From Aquilaria yunnanensis (Eukaryota; Streptophyta; Magnoliopsida; Malvales; Thymelaeaceae), in the NCBI GenBank assembly GCA_039654915.1, contig CM077598.1:67422041-67486040 (forward strand): DNA of 64,000 bases. Reading direction: 5' to 3'. The number at the start of each line of letters is the position of its first letter. The stretch's first letter is position 1. Positions 47,317 through 59,684 of this stretch are shown here, one piece after another. Below the pieces are notes generated by a model. The model ran no database searches. It saw only the letters and a program-made list of their open reading frames with translations, and had not been told where the DNA came from. Both the position numbers and the translations under genes were made by a program.

Positions 47317-48196
47317 TGATAGCCAAACGCTATCGCCTCTATCTGGCCGAACTCCCTGCCACAATGATGGCCAGAAGAAGCTGGCGCTACCCGAGAAAAT
47401 GTGCGATCAGGCACCTCGGGAGATAGCCGAAAAGCTCCGAGCTCGGCACGCCAGGAAACCCCGAGGACACTACTCGCCCCCCCAAGGTTGTGAACAGATC
47501 GCCTTCGGAAAAGCGGCACCAGACATAGCGAGCCGAACATGATATCCCCGAAGGCGAAACTCCCTGAAACTGGGAACCCCCGAACTGAGGGCTTGTTTCC
47601 CGAAGAGGCTCTGTCCGAACTAAAGGACGACGTCACCCAGGGACCTCGGGAGTACGGCAGGAGCATTTATGGAAGCATTTAAGGAAGCCTCTGACACGTC
47701 CTTTCACAGACGTCATAAAGCCGCCTGAATAGGCGCTCTGACACACGGACGCCATCAGAATCACATCATGGCCCATCTCAGCACGTGGCTCAGGGCAACC
47801 TGCTACCAGTTATCTGTCTCTTACGCCCAGAAACTCAGGGAACATCCGACCGAACACGTGTCGTGATCTGAACGGGCTAGGCACTCCTATAAATACCAGG
47901 AATTAATACTTGGCAGGAGGCTGGTTGGTTGCCAAAGCACTGCTCCCACACTCTGAGAAAACTACCAGGCGAGACTCTTCAGCCCTTTGTGCTATTTCCT
48001 CTGCCTTTTCTCAGCCACCACTGACTTGGGCGTCAGAGGCTCCCCCCCCGGAAAAACACTCCGTGGGCCTCCTAACCCTTTGTTTCTGAGCTTTCAGGCA
48101 CTCTTCTTTGGGCTATCCATTCCACCAGGCGTTCTTTCTCCCAGAAGTCTCTCCACCAGTCACCATGACTATAAACGATGAGGCCCCTGGCCATCA
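47317..48196 (+). repeat. 3' LTR of TAT element B
   Basis: It is 880 bp and about 97-98% identical to 37188-38067 by eye. It is followed by the GCAGG duplication and then by the resumed tail of element A. Confidence 0.95.
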
Positions 48197-48358
48197 GCAG
48201 GTTTTCCAAAGTCTCTTGAGTAAATGTGTTCGGGGCAATGGAAAAAACACTTAGCCAGAAAAGATCTTCATTTACAATGAGCAGGCTTACAAAAAAGAAG
48301 TGCCCGAAGAAGGAGCACAGAAACGAAGAGAAAAAAAGGAAAAGGCCCCTAAAATAGC
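48197..48358 (+). other. Resumed tail of element A
   Basis: It starts with the target duplication and the last hairpin unit (GTTTTCCAAAGTCTCTTGAG), matching 43925-43965 of B. The rest is non-coding up to the end of the antisense gene. Confidence 0.85.
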
Positions 48359-50793
48359 CTAAGGGTTCTCGGCGTCCCGGGAGCCACCAGCCTCTGTGCC
48401 CTTTTCCACCACCTTCGGCGCAGGAATTGTGGAAGGCAGGTTTAGGTGCTTGATTTTGGACCAGGACCACCGAGGCCCCTCGGGAATGTTGAGAGCTTCC
48501 AAAAAAGAGAGGTCCAGACCTGGGAACCTCTCAAGGACTTGGTGCCGAGCAAGGCAGAATCCGTCTTGGAAGGCGACCTTGGTCATTTGGTCGGATTTGT
48601 CCTTCTCAACCTCAAGGTCCTCGAGCTCGTCCTTCAAGTCTGCAAGCTCCTTCTTCGGCGCCTTCACCCTCTTCTTCGCATCAGGCTCCTTCTTCAAAGA
48701 CTGGACCTCGGCTTCGAGAGCTTTCTTCTCACTCACCAACGACCGAATGAGATTGTCAGAATCTGACTTATCTTTGAGAAGGTCTTGGTTGGCAGCAAGC
48801 ATCCCTTTCACCTAATTGCCGAGGTCAGCAATCTTCAAAGAGGAGTTCTTCTCAAGATCTTCCTCTCCTTCCGGAACTCCTCCCGAAGGGCAGCAACTTC
48901 TTTCTTCGCAGCATCTGACAGCTGCTGGTTCTTGGCAATCAATGCCAAGCGTGTCGCCTTCGCTCTCTCCAGGGTCTCTAAGGCCGTAGCTCGGAACGCC
49001 GAGTTCCTGGCTACCCGAACTCGGAGAAAGCCGGCGTACCCCATCAGCTGCAAAAAGATGAACGCAAGGTCAGTAAGAGCCAAGCACTTAGGAGAAATTG
49101 AAGGGAAAAAGGTGTGAAGAACATACCTGAGCAGCATGCTCGGTGACTTTCGCGGCAAGGGTGTCATCATCCGAATGGGCCGCCGCAATAGCCTTGAAGG
49201 AGGCCTTTGTAAGCACCCCCTTCGAAATTTGCTTTGCCATTTCAGGACAGTCCTCGGAGTACAAGTTCATGTCCTCCGTAAATGTCCAGAAAGGCTTCTT
49301 GGGTATCTTCCCTTGCGGGATTTTGGCGTCACGAAGGGCCCGCACCTTCGCGTGTTCGGCCGCCCAGTTCGGGGTAAGCAACTCCCCTGCGTGGCAAAAA
49401 TGAGAAGCAGGTCAGAGACAAAGAAAAATTCAGAAAAATAAAAAGAGCCATACTTGTTCTGAAAGCAACAGACCTGGCGGCACTTCGAACACGGCGTCTT
49501 CGGAGTCCTCCGACTCCTCGGTCAAAATCGCCTTGCCTTTCCTCTTGCGCCGCTCCTCGGCAGAAGGAGCCTCTACCACGGCCTCCAGAAGGGCCTGCGG
49601 CGTAGAAGGGCTCTGGGGAGGGACATCGGCGGAAGAAACTTCAACAGCGGCAGGGACTTCGGCAGCTGCCTCAGACGCCGAAATTTTGGCTATCCCAGGC
49701 TCCTCGGCTGCTTGCTCGGAAATTTCCTCCAGAGGAACCTGGGTAGTTTTCTTTGCCCGTTTCGCCGAAGGCCCAGCGCCAGTCGACTTCCGCCTTCGGG
49801 AAGTCGCCTTCTTTGTCTGATCGCCCTTCTCCACCTGGCCGGAGAAAAGGGACTTGTAAAATGCAGCAGTCCCGTCGCCCATCTCTGAAAAAGAAAAAAG
49901 ACATCAGCGTAAGTCCGAGGGAAAAACAACAAGGGAGTAGAAGATAACTCACTTTCGACAAGCGTTTCGAAAGAAATTTCCTCCTTAAGAAGCTTGACCA
50001 ACCAGGAATCCTTCCCGGCGATGGCAGGAGCTGGCATCCTGAGGTCGGTCTCGTGCTCCTTAACCACCTTTAACTCCCAGAGGACCTCTTCAGTCATCAA
50101 CCTCCAGTTGATAGGGAAGGGGTACAGAGAGCGCGGCGCGACCTCGGGATCCCAGTCAGAAACGGCGCGGATGCGGCCGTCGAAGTCCATGAAAGTGGAA
50201 GCCAACTCTGGAGTCAGCAACAACCTCGGATCAACGACGTCCACATCTAGCCTTCCCTGAGCCCATTTGGTCGGAACATACGACCAGGCCTCCTCCATCT
50301 TCAGGAAGAAGAATTTCTATTGCCACCCCCGTCAGCTGTCCTTGGTGGCGAAGGTGAACATGAGTTTTTTGCTCCCGGATCCCCAAGGTAGCATAAAATA
50401 AAAGCCACCCTTCGGGACCACAAAGAGCTTGTAGTACTGCATGAAGATTATAAAATGGGGTTTTATCCCGAACACGCCACACATACAGAGGAAGGCGTTA
50501 AAATAGCAGAACGAGTTCGGGGGAAGCTGGTTCACAGCAATGCCATGAAATTGGCAGAACTCGCAAACCATCTTCGGGGGAGGATACCGAAGTCCGGCCT
50601 TCAGCTGGGCTCGAAAAATGGTAATCTCGTTGCTACGGTTTGAAAAAGCATAATGGCTAGAGCGAGGCAGCCTAGTAACGGCGTAAGAGGGAAGAAAGAC
50701 CTTTTTCTTCCACCTCTCTAATTTTGCGGTGGTGGTGCAACAAGGATGGGCTAAAAGAGGCAGCCAGCTCTCAGGGATAGGCATTTTCCACAT
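48359..50793 (-). pseudogene. TAT antisense gene of A: spliced coiled-coil protein
   Basis: It has the same four-exon structure as B: exon 1 50793-49953, exon 2 49884-49474, exon 3 49386-49127, exon 4 from 49047. All junctions are GT-AG, and intron 1 is 68 bp. It starts MWKMPIPESWLP and ends with a coiled coil and PKVVEKGTEAGGSRDAENP before TAG 48359-48361, a C-terminus lost by a stop in B. Two stops lie in exon 1 near 50327-50333 and 50315-50320, and a frameshift near 48830 breaks exon 4. Conservation of all splice sites in two copies supports a real spliced gene. Confidence 0.85.
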
Positions 50794-51060
50794 GAAAACG
50801 AGTTTGGAAGAGGTAAGAAAACAGTTTCCAGAAAAAACTCAAAAGAACAGAGGAATCAAAATACTATGGAAAACAAAAACCCACCAAAAGATTTGCCAAA
50901 GTCTGAGGACGCCGTCGTGAAAGTTGGCTGAAAAAAGCTCTGATTAAGGCAGCTCCGCCACAGAAAGCAAGAAAGTATGAAAACAGGGGCAAAGCAGAGG
51001 AAAGAGCAGAAGTAAAAGCAAATGGGACTTATGATGGAATGGGCTATTTATAGGCCAAAG
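50794..51060 (-). promoter_or_regulatory. Promoter and 5' UTR of the antisense gene of A
   Basis: The TATA box CCTATAAATA is at 51045-51054, about 255 bp upstream of the ATG, matching B. Confidence 0.7.
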
Positions 51061-51549
51061 GTTAGTAACCGAAACATCGTCATAAGTACCCTTTTGGAGG
51101 TGAACCATCGCCGTAACTGCCCTCTGCACCTGAAAAGGCGCGCCCTCTGTAATTGACGCGACTCTCCTCCAACGGCAAAGCGCCACATGTCAACCGCCGA
51201 GCCAAAACTGGGGACACGTCTTCTGACATCCGTAAAAAGCTGGGACGCGTCGCTTAGACTGACACGCTTGGCCATCAGACACGACGTTACACAGACCTGC
51301 AAGAAGAAAAAGTAGGCTACCTCGAGGACACCAAGAGACAGGCTATGGCCAAACAGCCCATGACCTTTGGGCAAGAGGTGTATCTTCAGCACAAGCTCTG
51401 CCTCGAAGACACCAAACAACAGGCCAAGGCTGAACAGCCCATACCTTTGGGTAAGAGGTGCATCCTCGGAACAGGTTGAGCTTCCTAAGAAACTCCCAAG
51501 AACAACCTCGGAAAAAGATGCAAAACCGAAGTCTTCACTTCGGCTTTCC
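51061..51549. other. Non-coding region with 81-bp tandem pair in A
   Basis: Repeat units start at 51320 and 51401, with period 81, and are shared with B (47073, 47154). No gene is seen. Confidence 0.7.
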
Positions 51550-51562
51550 AAAGGGGGGCATG
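51550..51562 (+). other. Polypurine tract of A
   Basis: AAAGGGGGGCATG precedes the right LTR and is identical to B. Confidence 0.9.
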
Positions 51563-52438
51563 TGATAGCCAAAGGCTATCGCCTCTATCTGGCCGAACAC
51601 CCTGCCACAAGAATGGCCAGAAGAAACTGGCGTTACCCGAGTAAAAGTGGGATCATACACCTCGGGAGATAGCGGAAGAGCTCCGAGCCCGGCCCTCCAG
51701 GAAACTTGAGGATATTACTAGCCCCCCGAGGTTGTCAACAAATCGCCTTCGGAAAAGAGGCACCAGCAATTGCGGGCCGAACATGATCTCCCCGAAGGTG
51801 GAACTCCCTGAAGCTGGGTACCCCCGAACTGAGGGCATGTTTCCCGAAGAGGCACCGTCCGTACCAAAGGACAACCTCGCCCAGGGACCTCGGGAGTACG
51901 GCAGGAGCATTTAAGGATGCATTTAAGGAAGCCTCTGACACGTCATTTCACAGACATCATGAAGCCGCCTTAATAGGCGCTCTGACACGCTGACGCCATC
52001 AAAATCACATCATGGCCCATCTCAGCACAAGGCTCAAAGCAACCTACTACCAGCTATCTGTCCCCTACGCCCAGAAACTCAGGGAACATCCGACCGAACA
52101 CGTGTCGCGATCTGAACGGGCTAGGTACTCCTATAAATACCAAGAAATAAACACTTGGCAGGAGGTTGGTTAGCAAAGATCTGACTCCCAGACTCTGAGA
52201 AAATCACCAGGCGAGACTCTTCAACCCCTTTGTGCTATTTCCTCTGCCTTTTCTCAGCCACCACTGACTTGGGCGTCGGAGGCTCCCCCCCGAAAACACA
52301 TTCCGGGGGCCTCCTAACCCGCTTTTTCTGAGCATCTCAGGTACACTCCCAAGGGCGAACCATCCTCCAGGCGTTCTTCCTCCTAGAAGTCTTTCCAACA
52401 GTCACCATGACTCTAAACGATGAGGCCCCCAGCCATCA
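51563..52438 (+). repeat. Right (3') LTR of TAT element A
   Basis: It is 876 bp, with a G-box at 52098-52105 and a TATA box CTATAAATAC at 52131-52140. It is much closer to the B LTRs than to the left LTR at 32305. It is followed by GTAAC, not by a copy of the bases before 32305. Confidence 0.88.
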
Positions 52439-53004
52439 GTAACCATCTTCGGTTATACCTCCTTGGTGTTTTTGCATGACTTTCTACTTGAAAACTTTTC
52501 CAAGTGTGCACTTAGGCACTTTTGGGTGATGAGCACCTTCGGTCATCATTCATCGGAGGCAACTATGTTTGGTTGCGCATCTTCGACGCAACTTAACCCC
52601 TATGCGGTAGTTTACCCCATTTTCAGCAACTATGCTCGGTTGGCATAATTCGGCAAAGACTAACCATTTCCACGAGTTGGCCCCCTCCAGTGTGACCATC
52701 TTTGGTGTACCTCCTCAAAATAAGGCATTTTTTATTTTCTCGTTCGGAGATGAACATGTTCAGTCAAATATGCCTTTGGTAAAAAATGGAAAAAGTTTCA
52801 CACAGGCATTTTCGGAAAAAACCTTATTCAGTTTTTACACCATATTTGGCAAGTCACCCTTTGGGGAGAATTGTACAAATTTTTCATTGGAAAAAATTTT
52901 TAAGTGTAGAATTTTTTCAAAGAATCTGAATGCCATGTATTTTTCAATTCTCCTCCTTTGGTATCGCTGAGCTTGTAGACTCCAGGATGAACTTCCTCGA
53001 GGAC
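52439..53004 (-). pseudogene. Integrase end and tail of an E-type TAT element
   Basis: Read on the minus strand: VLEEVHPGVYKLSDTKGGEL followed by KNTWHSDSLKKFY and TAA (52900-52902), then a non-coding tail. It matches the integrase end and tail of D (58980-59420) in reverse orientation. Orientation and subfamily agree with it being the continuation of element E (27413-30109), split by the 30110-52438 insertions. At the position where A, B and D have TGA, this copy has a CAT codon (52987-52989). Confidence 0.75.
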
Positions 53005-53760
53005 TGATAGCCAAACAGCTATTACCCTCTGAAGTCCTAAGCTCTGACAAGCACTACCCTCGGTAAAAGTCGACCATCACCCTCAGATCGGACAAGCGGC
53101 AACCTCAGAAAAAGAGGTTACGTAGTCCTTGACCCTCTAACCTCGATAAACCACCATCCTCGGTGAGGTAGACCTTCTCCTCGAGGTGCCCCGCTCTACC
53201 GAAGAACTCATCCTGACAGGCCTCGGTGATGATGTCCAGCTGAAGAGGGCCTCCTATTCCGAAGGGGTCTCATTCCCCGAAGGGGTCTTACGAAAATAAG
53301 AGAAAAATGGTTAAGAAGCCTCTAACACAGAGACCTCGCACACGCACCTGACACACAGACCTCCCACAGGTCTGACTCCTAGACAGAACAGCCTATGGCC
53401 AGCTGGAGGTCCCCCATCCCCGAAGATACGGATCACACCCAACCGAACACGTGTCATGATCTGAGCGAGCTATGTCAAACGGACTTCTCCCAACGCTCTC
53501 CTATAAATATTTGGAGAATAACCTTGGTAAAGGGGAATATACACAGAACTCTCTCCACTCTCTGCTTCTTACTTACCAAATACTGACTTGGGCGTCGGGG
53601 GCTCCTCCCCCGAAAACACATTCCGGGGAGCTCTTAACCCTTGTTCTTTTGAGCATTTCAGGCACTCTCATGCTGAAAGTCTCTCCTTCAGACACTCTCC
53701 ACACCTGGAGTCCCTACTTCAGGCCATTATGTCGTACAAAGAAGTTGCCACCGGGCATGA
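53005..53760 (+). repeat. 5' LTR of TAT element D
   Basis: It is 756 bp, from TGATAGCCAAACAGCTATTA to CACCGGGCATGA, with a G-box at 53447-53454 and a TATA box CTATAAATAT at 53501-53510. The gag ATG lies at 53729-53731 inside it. Confidence 0.88.
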
Positions 53761-55243
53761 TTTGGCACCATCTGTGGGAAGTCACCCTCATGTAGCCATC
53801 GTTGAGACTTGGCGTTCTAAGGATAAGGGACTCCCGAAGTCCCCATCCGCACCGGAGAATCAGCCGGCGACCGAGCAACCCACCCTAGGGACTTCTTTGC
53901 TTGAGGATGAATGCCCTCTAACGATCACGATGAGCTTCCTACGTGATTTTTAATGCTCTGTTGTGGCTAAAATGACGCAACAGTTGGACCAAAGGTGGTC
54001 TCAACCACATTTGGGCCGAAGGGCATCCTCACCAACTCCCTGTCGGGAGAAAAACCCAAAGTCCACTCCTTAGACCTGAGGGAGTGGAGACTTTCATGAT
54101 GAATCCTCAACGGGTGACTTACCTCCCAGAGACGTACCGGAGAAACGGCGTCAAAAGGGGCCAAAACTTCCCACCGTAAAAGTTCATCAGCAAAGGAGAA
54201 ATCACAATCCCCCCATCGTTGAAGTTATTCCCCGAAAAGAAGTCATCACTCTCCGTTGCCGGAGGTCTCCAGGCAGAGAGAAGAGCTTAGCACCACCATC
54301 CTCATGGAAAAGATCCTAGAAAGGTTGAAGAAAGTGGAAAGGCAGATGGCTCAGAAGCCTGTCTAGTAAAGGTTGTCAAAAATGTTCAGCGGAGAAGAGT
54401 CACCCTTCATCCGAGAAATAGTTGAGGCACCTATGCCAAGCGACTTCCGAGTGCCACGCTTGGAGACGTATGATGGGCGAAGTGACCCCCAAGCCCACCT
54501 CACAAAGTATAGGTGCAGCATGGTACTGCACGGTGCTGATGATGCCACCCTCTGCAAATGCTTTAAGTCACCTTCTCAGGACCAGTGACGGCCTGGTACA
54601 ACTCCCTGGCCCCCGGAACCATAATGGGTTTCCAGGAGTTGTCCATCGCCTTTATTCAATAGTTCATCGGGAGCAGGCCGACGGCAAAGATGCCCGTCCA
54701 GATGTTTGACATAGCCAAAAAGGATGGGAAAACCATTTGGGACTATGTCGAAAGGTTCAACCGAGAGGCTTTAAGCATGCCAGACTTTCACCCCGAAATT
54801 CATATCCTCACAATGATCAGGGGACTTTGGAAGGACTCCCAACTTTTCTATGAATTCTCCAAGGATCCCCCAGACACCCTGGGAGAATTCTACCGAAGAG
54901 CCGAATAGCACATGACAGCCGAAGAGCTGAGAATGGGGGGACCAAAGTATGATATCGTCAGCCCAAAGGTCAGAATCATCAACCTCGGTATTCAACCGAA
55001 GGTGGGGGAAGACTCCGGAAGCAAAAGGGGAAAAAACCCATGTCATTCACTTCGCTGAACACCTCTAGAACAAACATACTACTGGCCATGGAAACGCAAG
55101 CCAATCCAATTCAACATTCGAAGGCCATGACTTCGGAAAACAAGAAAAATATGAAGAAATTCTGCCAATTTCATCAAGACCATGGGCATGACACAGAGGA
55201 TTGCTTCCAGCTGAGGAAGTACATCGAGTCTTTAATAAAGTAG
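53729..55243 (+). pseudogene. TAT gag of D
   Basis: The frame begins in the LTR (MSYKEVATGHDLAPSVGS) through the PBS TGGCACCATCTGTGGGAA and stops at 53953. Further pieces: MPSDFRVPRLETYDGRSDPQ, MFDIAKKDGKTIWDYVERF, and the knuckle [14 protein letters not shown] near 55160-55210. There are several stops and at least one frameshift (near 54570). Confidence 0.82.
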
Positions 55244-57861
55244 GGCCAACTTCAGCGCTACCTATGGATGCACTCCCTGAAGGGGAGGAAGGAAGAGGAG
55301 AGGAAAAGAGATGATGATGACAATGATTCTGACAGATGTCAGAATCAAAGTCCCAAGAGGCATCCACCACCACTGGCAGGAGTAATCCAGACGATCACCA
55401 CTGGGATGCCATCGGCTAAAACGAAGAGAAAGATAAGGGAAATCTTGGTCATGGAGTTCGATCACCAGTTAAACAAGCTTGTTTGGAAGGATGGATCCAC
55501 CGTGATGTTTCCTCATGACGACCCACTCCTGATCATGGCACGGATAGGGAGTTGGGATGTTAAGAAAGTACTCTTCGACGATGGTTCCAACGCCGACGTC
55601 TTATTCTCCTATTTGCTGCCGAGTTTGGGTATAAAAAAAGACGATCTCAAGCCTGTGACCTCCCTTACCTTCAGGGTAGGTCCGTCCGAGCTCCCTGTCC
55701 CCGGATGGATCGACCTACCTCTAATGCTAAGAGGTACTTCATCGTGAAACAAAGGTGAGCTCTTTGCTTCCACAATGACAAAGTTCGTCGTCATAGATGT
55801 CCCTTTTTCATACAATGCAATCCTTGGGTGGTAAACGCAAGGGAATCTCCACATCCATCCAGATGTGAGACACTTGACTGTCACCTTCACAACAAAGGAT
55901 GAAGATGCTGAGATCTTCATCGACCGAAGAGAAGTGAGGAAGGTCTTTGTGAAGGCAACACAGGGCCCAGCAAGGATGCACACACAGACTTCAGGAGAAA
56001 AGGTCGTGCTCGGAGAAAAGGCAAAGGGAGAAGAAATAGTAGACCTCAAAAAAATAGAAATAGAAGATGTGGAACTTATCCCAAGCCAAAGTACCCGAGC
56101 GGGGAAGAAACTGGTCGAAGGTGACAAAGGAAAACTTGTATCTTTTCTGCTAATGAACAAAGATTTGTTTGCCTACTCGCTGAAGGACATGCCTGGGGTA
56201 AACCCTTGCATAATCCAACATAGTCTTAAGGTACGCCAAGAGGCAAAGCCCGTTCGACAAAAAAAGTGAAGCTTCTTGGCACATAAGAACAACTTCATCA
56301 AAACTGAAGTACAACGCTTAATGGAAGCAGGCGTAATAAGGGAGGTCAAGTACCCTGAATGGCTTAGCAATGTTGTCATTGCTATGAAAGAAGGGAGTGA
56401 TAAGCTCTAAATGTGCATCAATTTTTGAAACATAAACGATGCTTGCCCTAAGGATTCTTATCCTTGACCGCCAATAGATCAGTTGGTCGACTCTACTGTC
56501 GAATATGGCCTACTTAGTTTCCTCGATGCCTTCAGTGGATACCACGAAATTTGGATGGATCCCAAAGATGAGGAGAAAACTGCTTTCATCACCAAAGTTG
56601 GGACTTACTGTTACATTAGAATGCCCTTCAGTTTAAAGAATGCTGGAACCACATACCAAAGGCTAATGAACAGGGTGTTTGACACCCAAACCGGGAGGAA
56701 TATGGAAGTATATGTCGATGATATGATAGCTAGGAGCAAATTGCCAAATAGTCATATCTTAGACTTAACAGAAACATTCCACCGACTTCGGGAATTTGGA
56801 ATCTGTCTCAACCCGGAGAAGTGCGTGTTCGGAGTAAATGTAGGCAAGTTCCTCAGATTCATGGTGTCGGAAAGAGGAATTCATGCCAATCCAGGAAAAG
56901 TCAAGGCCTTGCTGGGATTTCGAACTCCCACAACAGTCAAGGATGTGCAAAGGCTAATGGGGAGAATCACTTCTCTTTGTAGGTTCATCTCTAGATATGG
57001 GGATCGGTGCCGACCATTCTTCAAAGTGCTCACCAAAGCCACAAAAAATGACGGTGCCTTCGGTTCTGAAGAGCACCCTTGGAGCGAAGATTGCCAAAAA
57101 ACTTGGGATGAGCTGTAAACCTACTTAACCTACCTGCTGACACTTCAGCAGCCGAAGCATAGAGAACCCCTCATCCTTTACCTTGCCGTCAGTGAAAAAA
57201 CAGTAAGTTCGGTGCTTGTAAAAGAAGAAGGAGGGAGATAGTGGCCGGTATACTATATAAGTAACTACATGGAGCTAAAGTCAGGTACCCTCTTATACAA
57301 AAGGCCATCTATGCCTTAGTATTGGCAAGTAGAAGGTTACGACTTTACTTCCAAACACACCATATTAGTGTCCGAAGTAACCTACCTCTTCGGGATATCA
57401 TGAAGAGGGTTGATCACTCGGGAAGACTGTCAAAATGGTGCATTGAGCTTGGTGAATATGACATCACCTATGAGCCAAGAAAGGCCATAAAGACCCAAGC
57501 ATTGGCAGACTTCATCGTCGAGGTCCTAAAAATCGGAGATACCTTGGAAGAGCTCGTAAAAGACGAACATGAGTGGACGCTATTTGTTGATGGAGCTTCG
57601 GGTTCCGAATGCCAGGGAGCTAGAGTAGTCCTCCGAGGTCCTGAAGGAAAGGAGGCCACAAAGGCTATCAAATTCGGGTTCAATGTCACCAACAATATTG
57701 CTGAATATGAAACCCTCATAACAGGCTTACGGTTGGCAAAGAGGGTGGGCATGAGAAATCTAAAAGCCCGAAGCAATTCTCAGCTAGTGGTCCGACCTAT
57801 GGCAGGAGAATATGGCACAAAGGATCCACAACCTCGTCAAAGAACTCATCCAAGAATTTGA
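55244..57861 (+). pseudogene. TAT pol of D: protease, RT, both RNase H domains
   Basis: Protease is at 55268-55747 (VLFDDGSNADVLFSYLLPSL). RT is at 55865-57118 in the same frame with stops (FLDAFSGYHEIWMDPKDEEK, NMEVYVDDMIARS). After a frameshift, 57322-57861 holds the end of the first RNase H and the second one (WTLFVDGASGSECQGARV, NNIAEYETLITGL). The catalytic YVDD is kept although the frame is broken. Confidence 0.88.
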
Positions 57862-59070
57862 CACAGTGCACATAGAAAATGTACCTCGGCGAGATAACAT
57901 AGAGGCTAACATATTGGCCAAGTCAAGAGAGTCAACAAAAGTACTGTACCATCCAATTATAACAGTAATCTATATAACAACCATGGGAAAAGGGTGGAAG
58001 GACCCTATCAAAAAAAACCTCAACCTCAAAACTCCCCGAGGACTCCCACAAAGCAGCCAAAGTGTGAAAATGATTAGGAAGATACTTCCTGATAGGGGAA
58101 GAGCTGTACCAACAAGGATACGCCACCCCATTACAAAGGTGTATCGGTGAAGAGGATGTCGAAGCAATCCTCAAAGAAGTCCTTGAGGGAGCCTGTGGTT
58201 CGCACATAGGAATCGATGCCCTTGCTAGAGTCCTCCTTCGGCAAGGGTATTTCTGTCCCACTCTGAGGAAGGACGTAAGGCAGTTCGTCCAAAAGTGTGA
58301 TAATTGCCAAAGTCACGCTCCTGTCTAGAGATTACCCTCGGAGAAGATAACTTCGGCCAACTATCCTTGTCCCTTCATCGTATGGGGCATTGACCTCATT
58401 GGGCCTCTCTCGATGGCTCCCTGAGGGGTCAAATTTTGTGTAGTTGCAATAGACTACTTAACCAAATGGATTGAGGTAGAGCCCTTAGTAGCGATATCGG
58501 CAAAGGATATAAAGAGATTCATCTGGAAAAGCATCATATGTAGATTCAGCATCCCAAGGGTAATAGTGGCCGATAACGGCTACGAATTCACCGATAAAGG
58601 GAAAATGGCTAGGAGAGCTCCCGAGCATGTTGTGGAGCTACCGAACCACCCCAAGGAGAGCCACGGGTAAAACACCCTTCTCACTCGTATTCAGTTCAGA
58701 GGTCATTATTCCCATAGAAATCATCCAGCCATCGGTTAGGGTACAAGTGTTCGACGAAGAAGGAAACAACCTTGGATTAAGGACCAAACTGGACCTCATT
58801 GAGGAACATAAAGAAATGGCTAAGCTGAGTAGAAAAGCTTTCTCACAGAGAGCAGCCGTTACTACCAACTTACATGTAAAATGGAAAGGAATAAAAAAGG
58901 GAGACCTCATTCTCCAAAAAGCCAAGTTCGGACCCCAAAGACCATCGCATGGAGCACTTCACGCAAACTGGGAGGGGCCCTATTTGGTTCTTGAAGAAAT
59001 TTGACCAGGAGTGTACAAGCTCAATGACACTGAGGGTGGAGAATTGAAAAATACATGGCATTCGGATTCT
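57812..59070 (+). pseudogene. TAT integrase of D, with internal deletion
   Basis: HHCC region (ACGSHIGIDALA, CDNCQSH), core (VWGIDLIGPLS, VADNGYEFTDKG), then a jump near 58600 to MLWSYRTTPRRATGKTPFSL. The segment with the catalytic Glu (PQSNGQVE in B) is missing. The C-terminal part ends at TGA 59002-59004, and the frame continues (GVYKLNDTEGGELKNTWHSD). A similar TGA is in A and B. Confidence 0.85.
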
Positions 59071-59684
59071 TTAGGAAGATTCTGTACTTAGAAATTTCTG
59101 AGGAAAAGGAAAAATTGTATTATTATCCCCATAGGTAATTAACCGAACATGGTGTAATGAGACTGCTTTCAAAGGCATCTGAGCAAATAAATCTCGAACA
59201 TACCAACTCCAGAACGATGACAACTCCCGATGCTTAACCGGATGGCCGAACATGGGTACGTCAAAGCGATAAGCTCATAAAAATGACCAGCCTTTGGCAA
59301 GCATACGACGATAGTTGGTACCAAAGGTGTTTATCCCCTAAAAGTGCCTAGATGGACACTTGGAAAAAAATTTTAAGTCATGCAAAAACACCAATGAAGC
59401 ATGACCGAGGATGGTTATTCCCGAAGATAGGTGTTTCCCTCGGTCGAACATAGTTCCCAAAGGAGAATTTCCCTAAGTGCATGGCTGGAACTTGGAAAAA
59501 TTTTCACAAACAAATGCTATGAATGCCAAAGCTTGTTATTCGAGCGTGTATATTGCCGAACCGTACCTTTGTGTAAAAAACATTGATCAGGCATGATTCA
59601 AACAAAGGTTAAGTTTCACAAAAGATGGAACTTTTCGAAGAAGTACTGACCAAATACAACGGAGTTTGAAGAAAGCAAATTTTA
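59071..59684 (+). other. Non-coding tail of D
   Basis: It lies between the convergent ends of pol and the antisense gene. It lacks the hairpin units of A and B; instead it matches the E tail at 52439-52900 in reverse. No coding frame is seen. Confidence 0.65.

Larger units (their letters stand above)
37188..48196 (+). mobile_element. TAT Ty3/gypsy element B, nearly complete
   Basis: It has 880-bp LTRs at 37188-38067 and 47317-48196 differing at about 20 positions by eye, PBS 38070-38087, gag-pol 38036-43437, a hairpin array 43555-43965, antisense gene 44096-46518, and polypurine tract 47304-47316. It is inserted in the hairpin array of element A with GTAGG/GCAGG duplications. It is the youngest and best preserved TAT copy here. 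Gag-pol has only a few stops plus one small deletion. Confidence 0.95.
32305..52438 (+). mobile_element. Chimeric TAT Ty3/gypsy element A (hosts element B)
   Basis: Order: LTR 32305-33277, PBS, gag-protease to about 35880, a deletion removing RT and both RNase H domains, integrase 35893 onward, hairpin array, element B (37188-48196), rest of the array, antisense gene 48359-50793, polypurine tract, LTR 51563-52438. The two outer LTRs are clearly different in U3, and gag-protease is more distant from B than integrase is. No target duplication is visible at the ends. It is best read as a recombinant of two related TAT elements. Confidence 0.75.
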
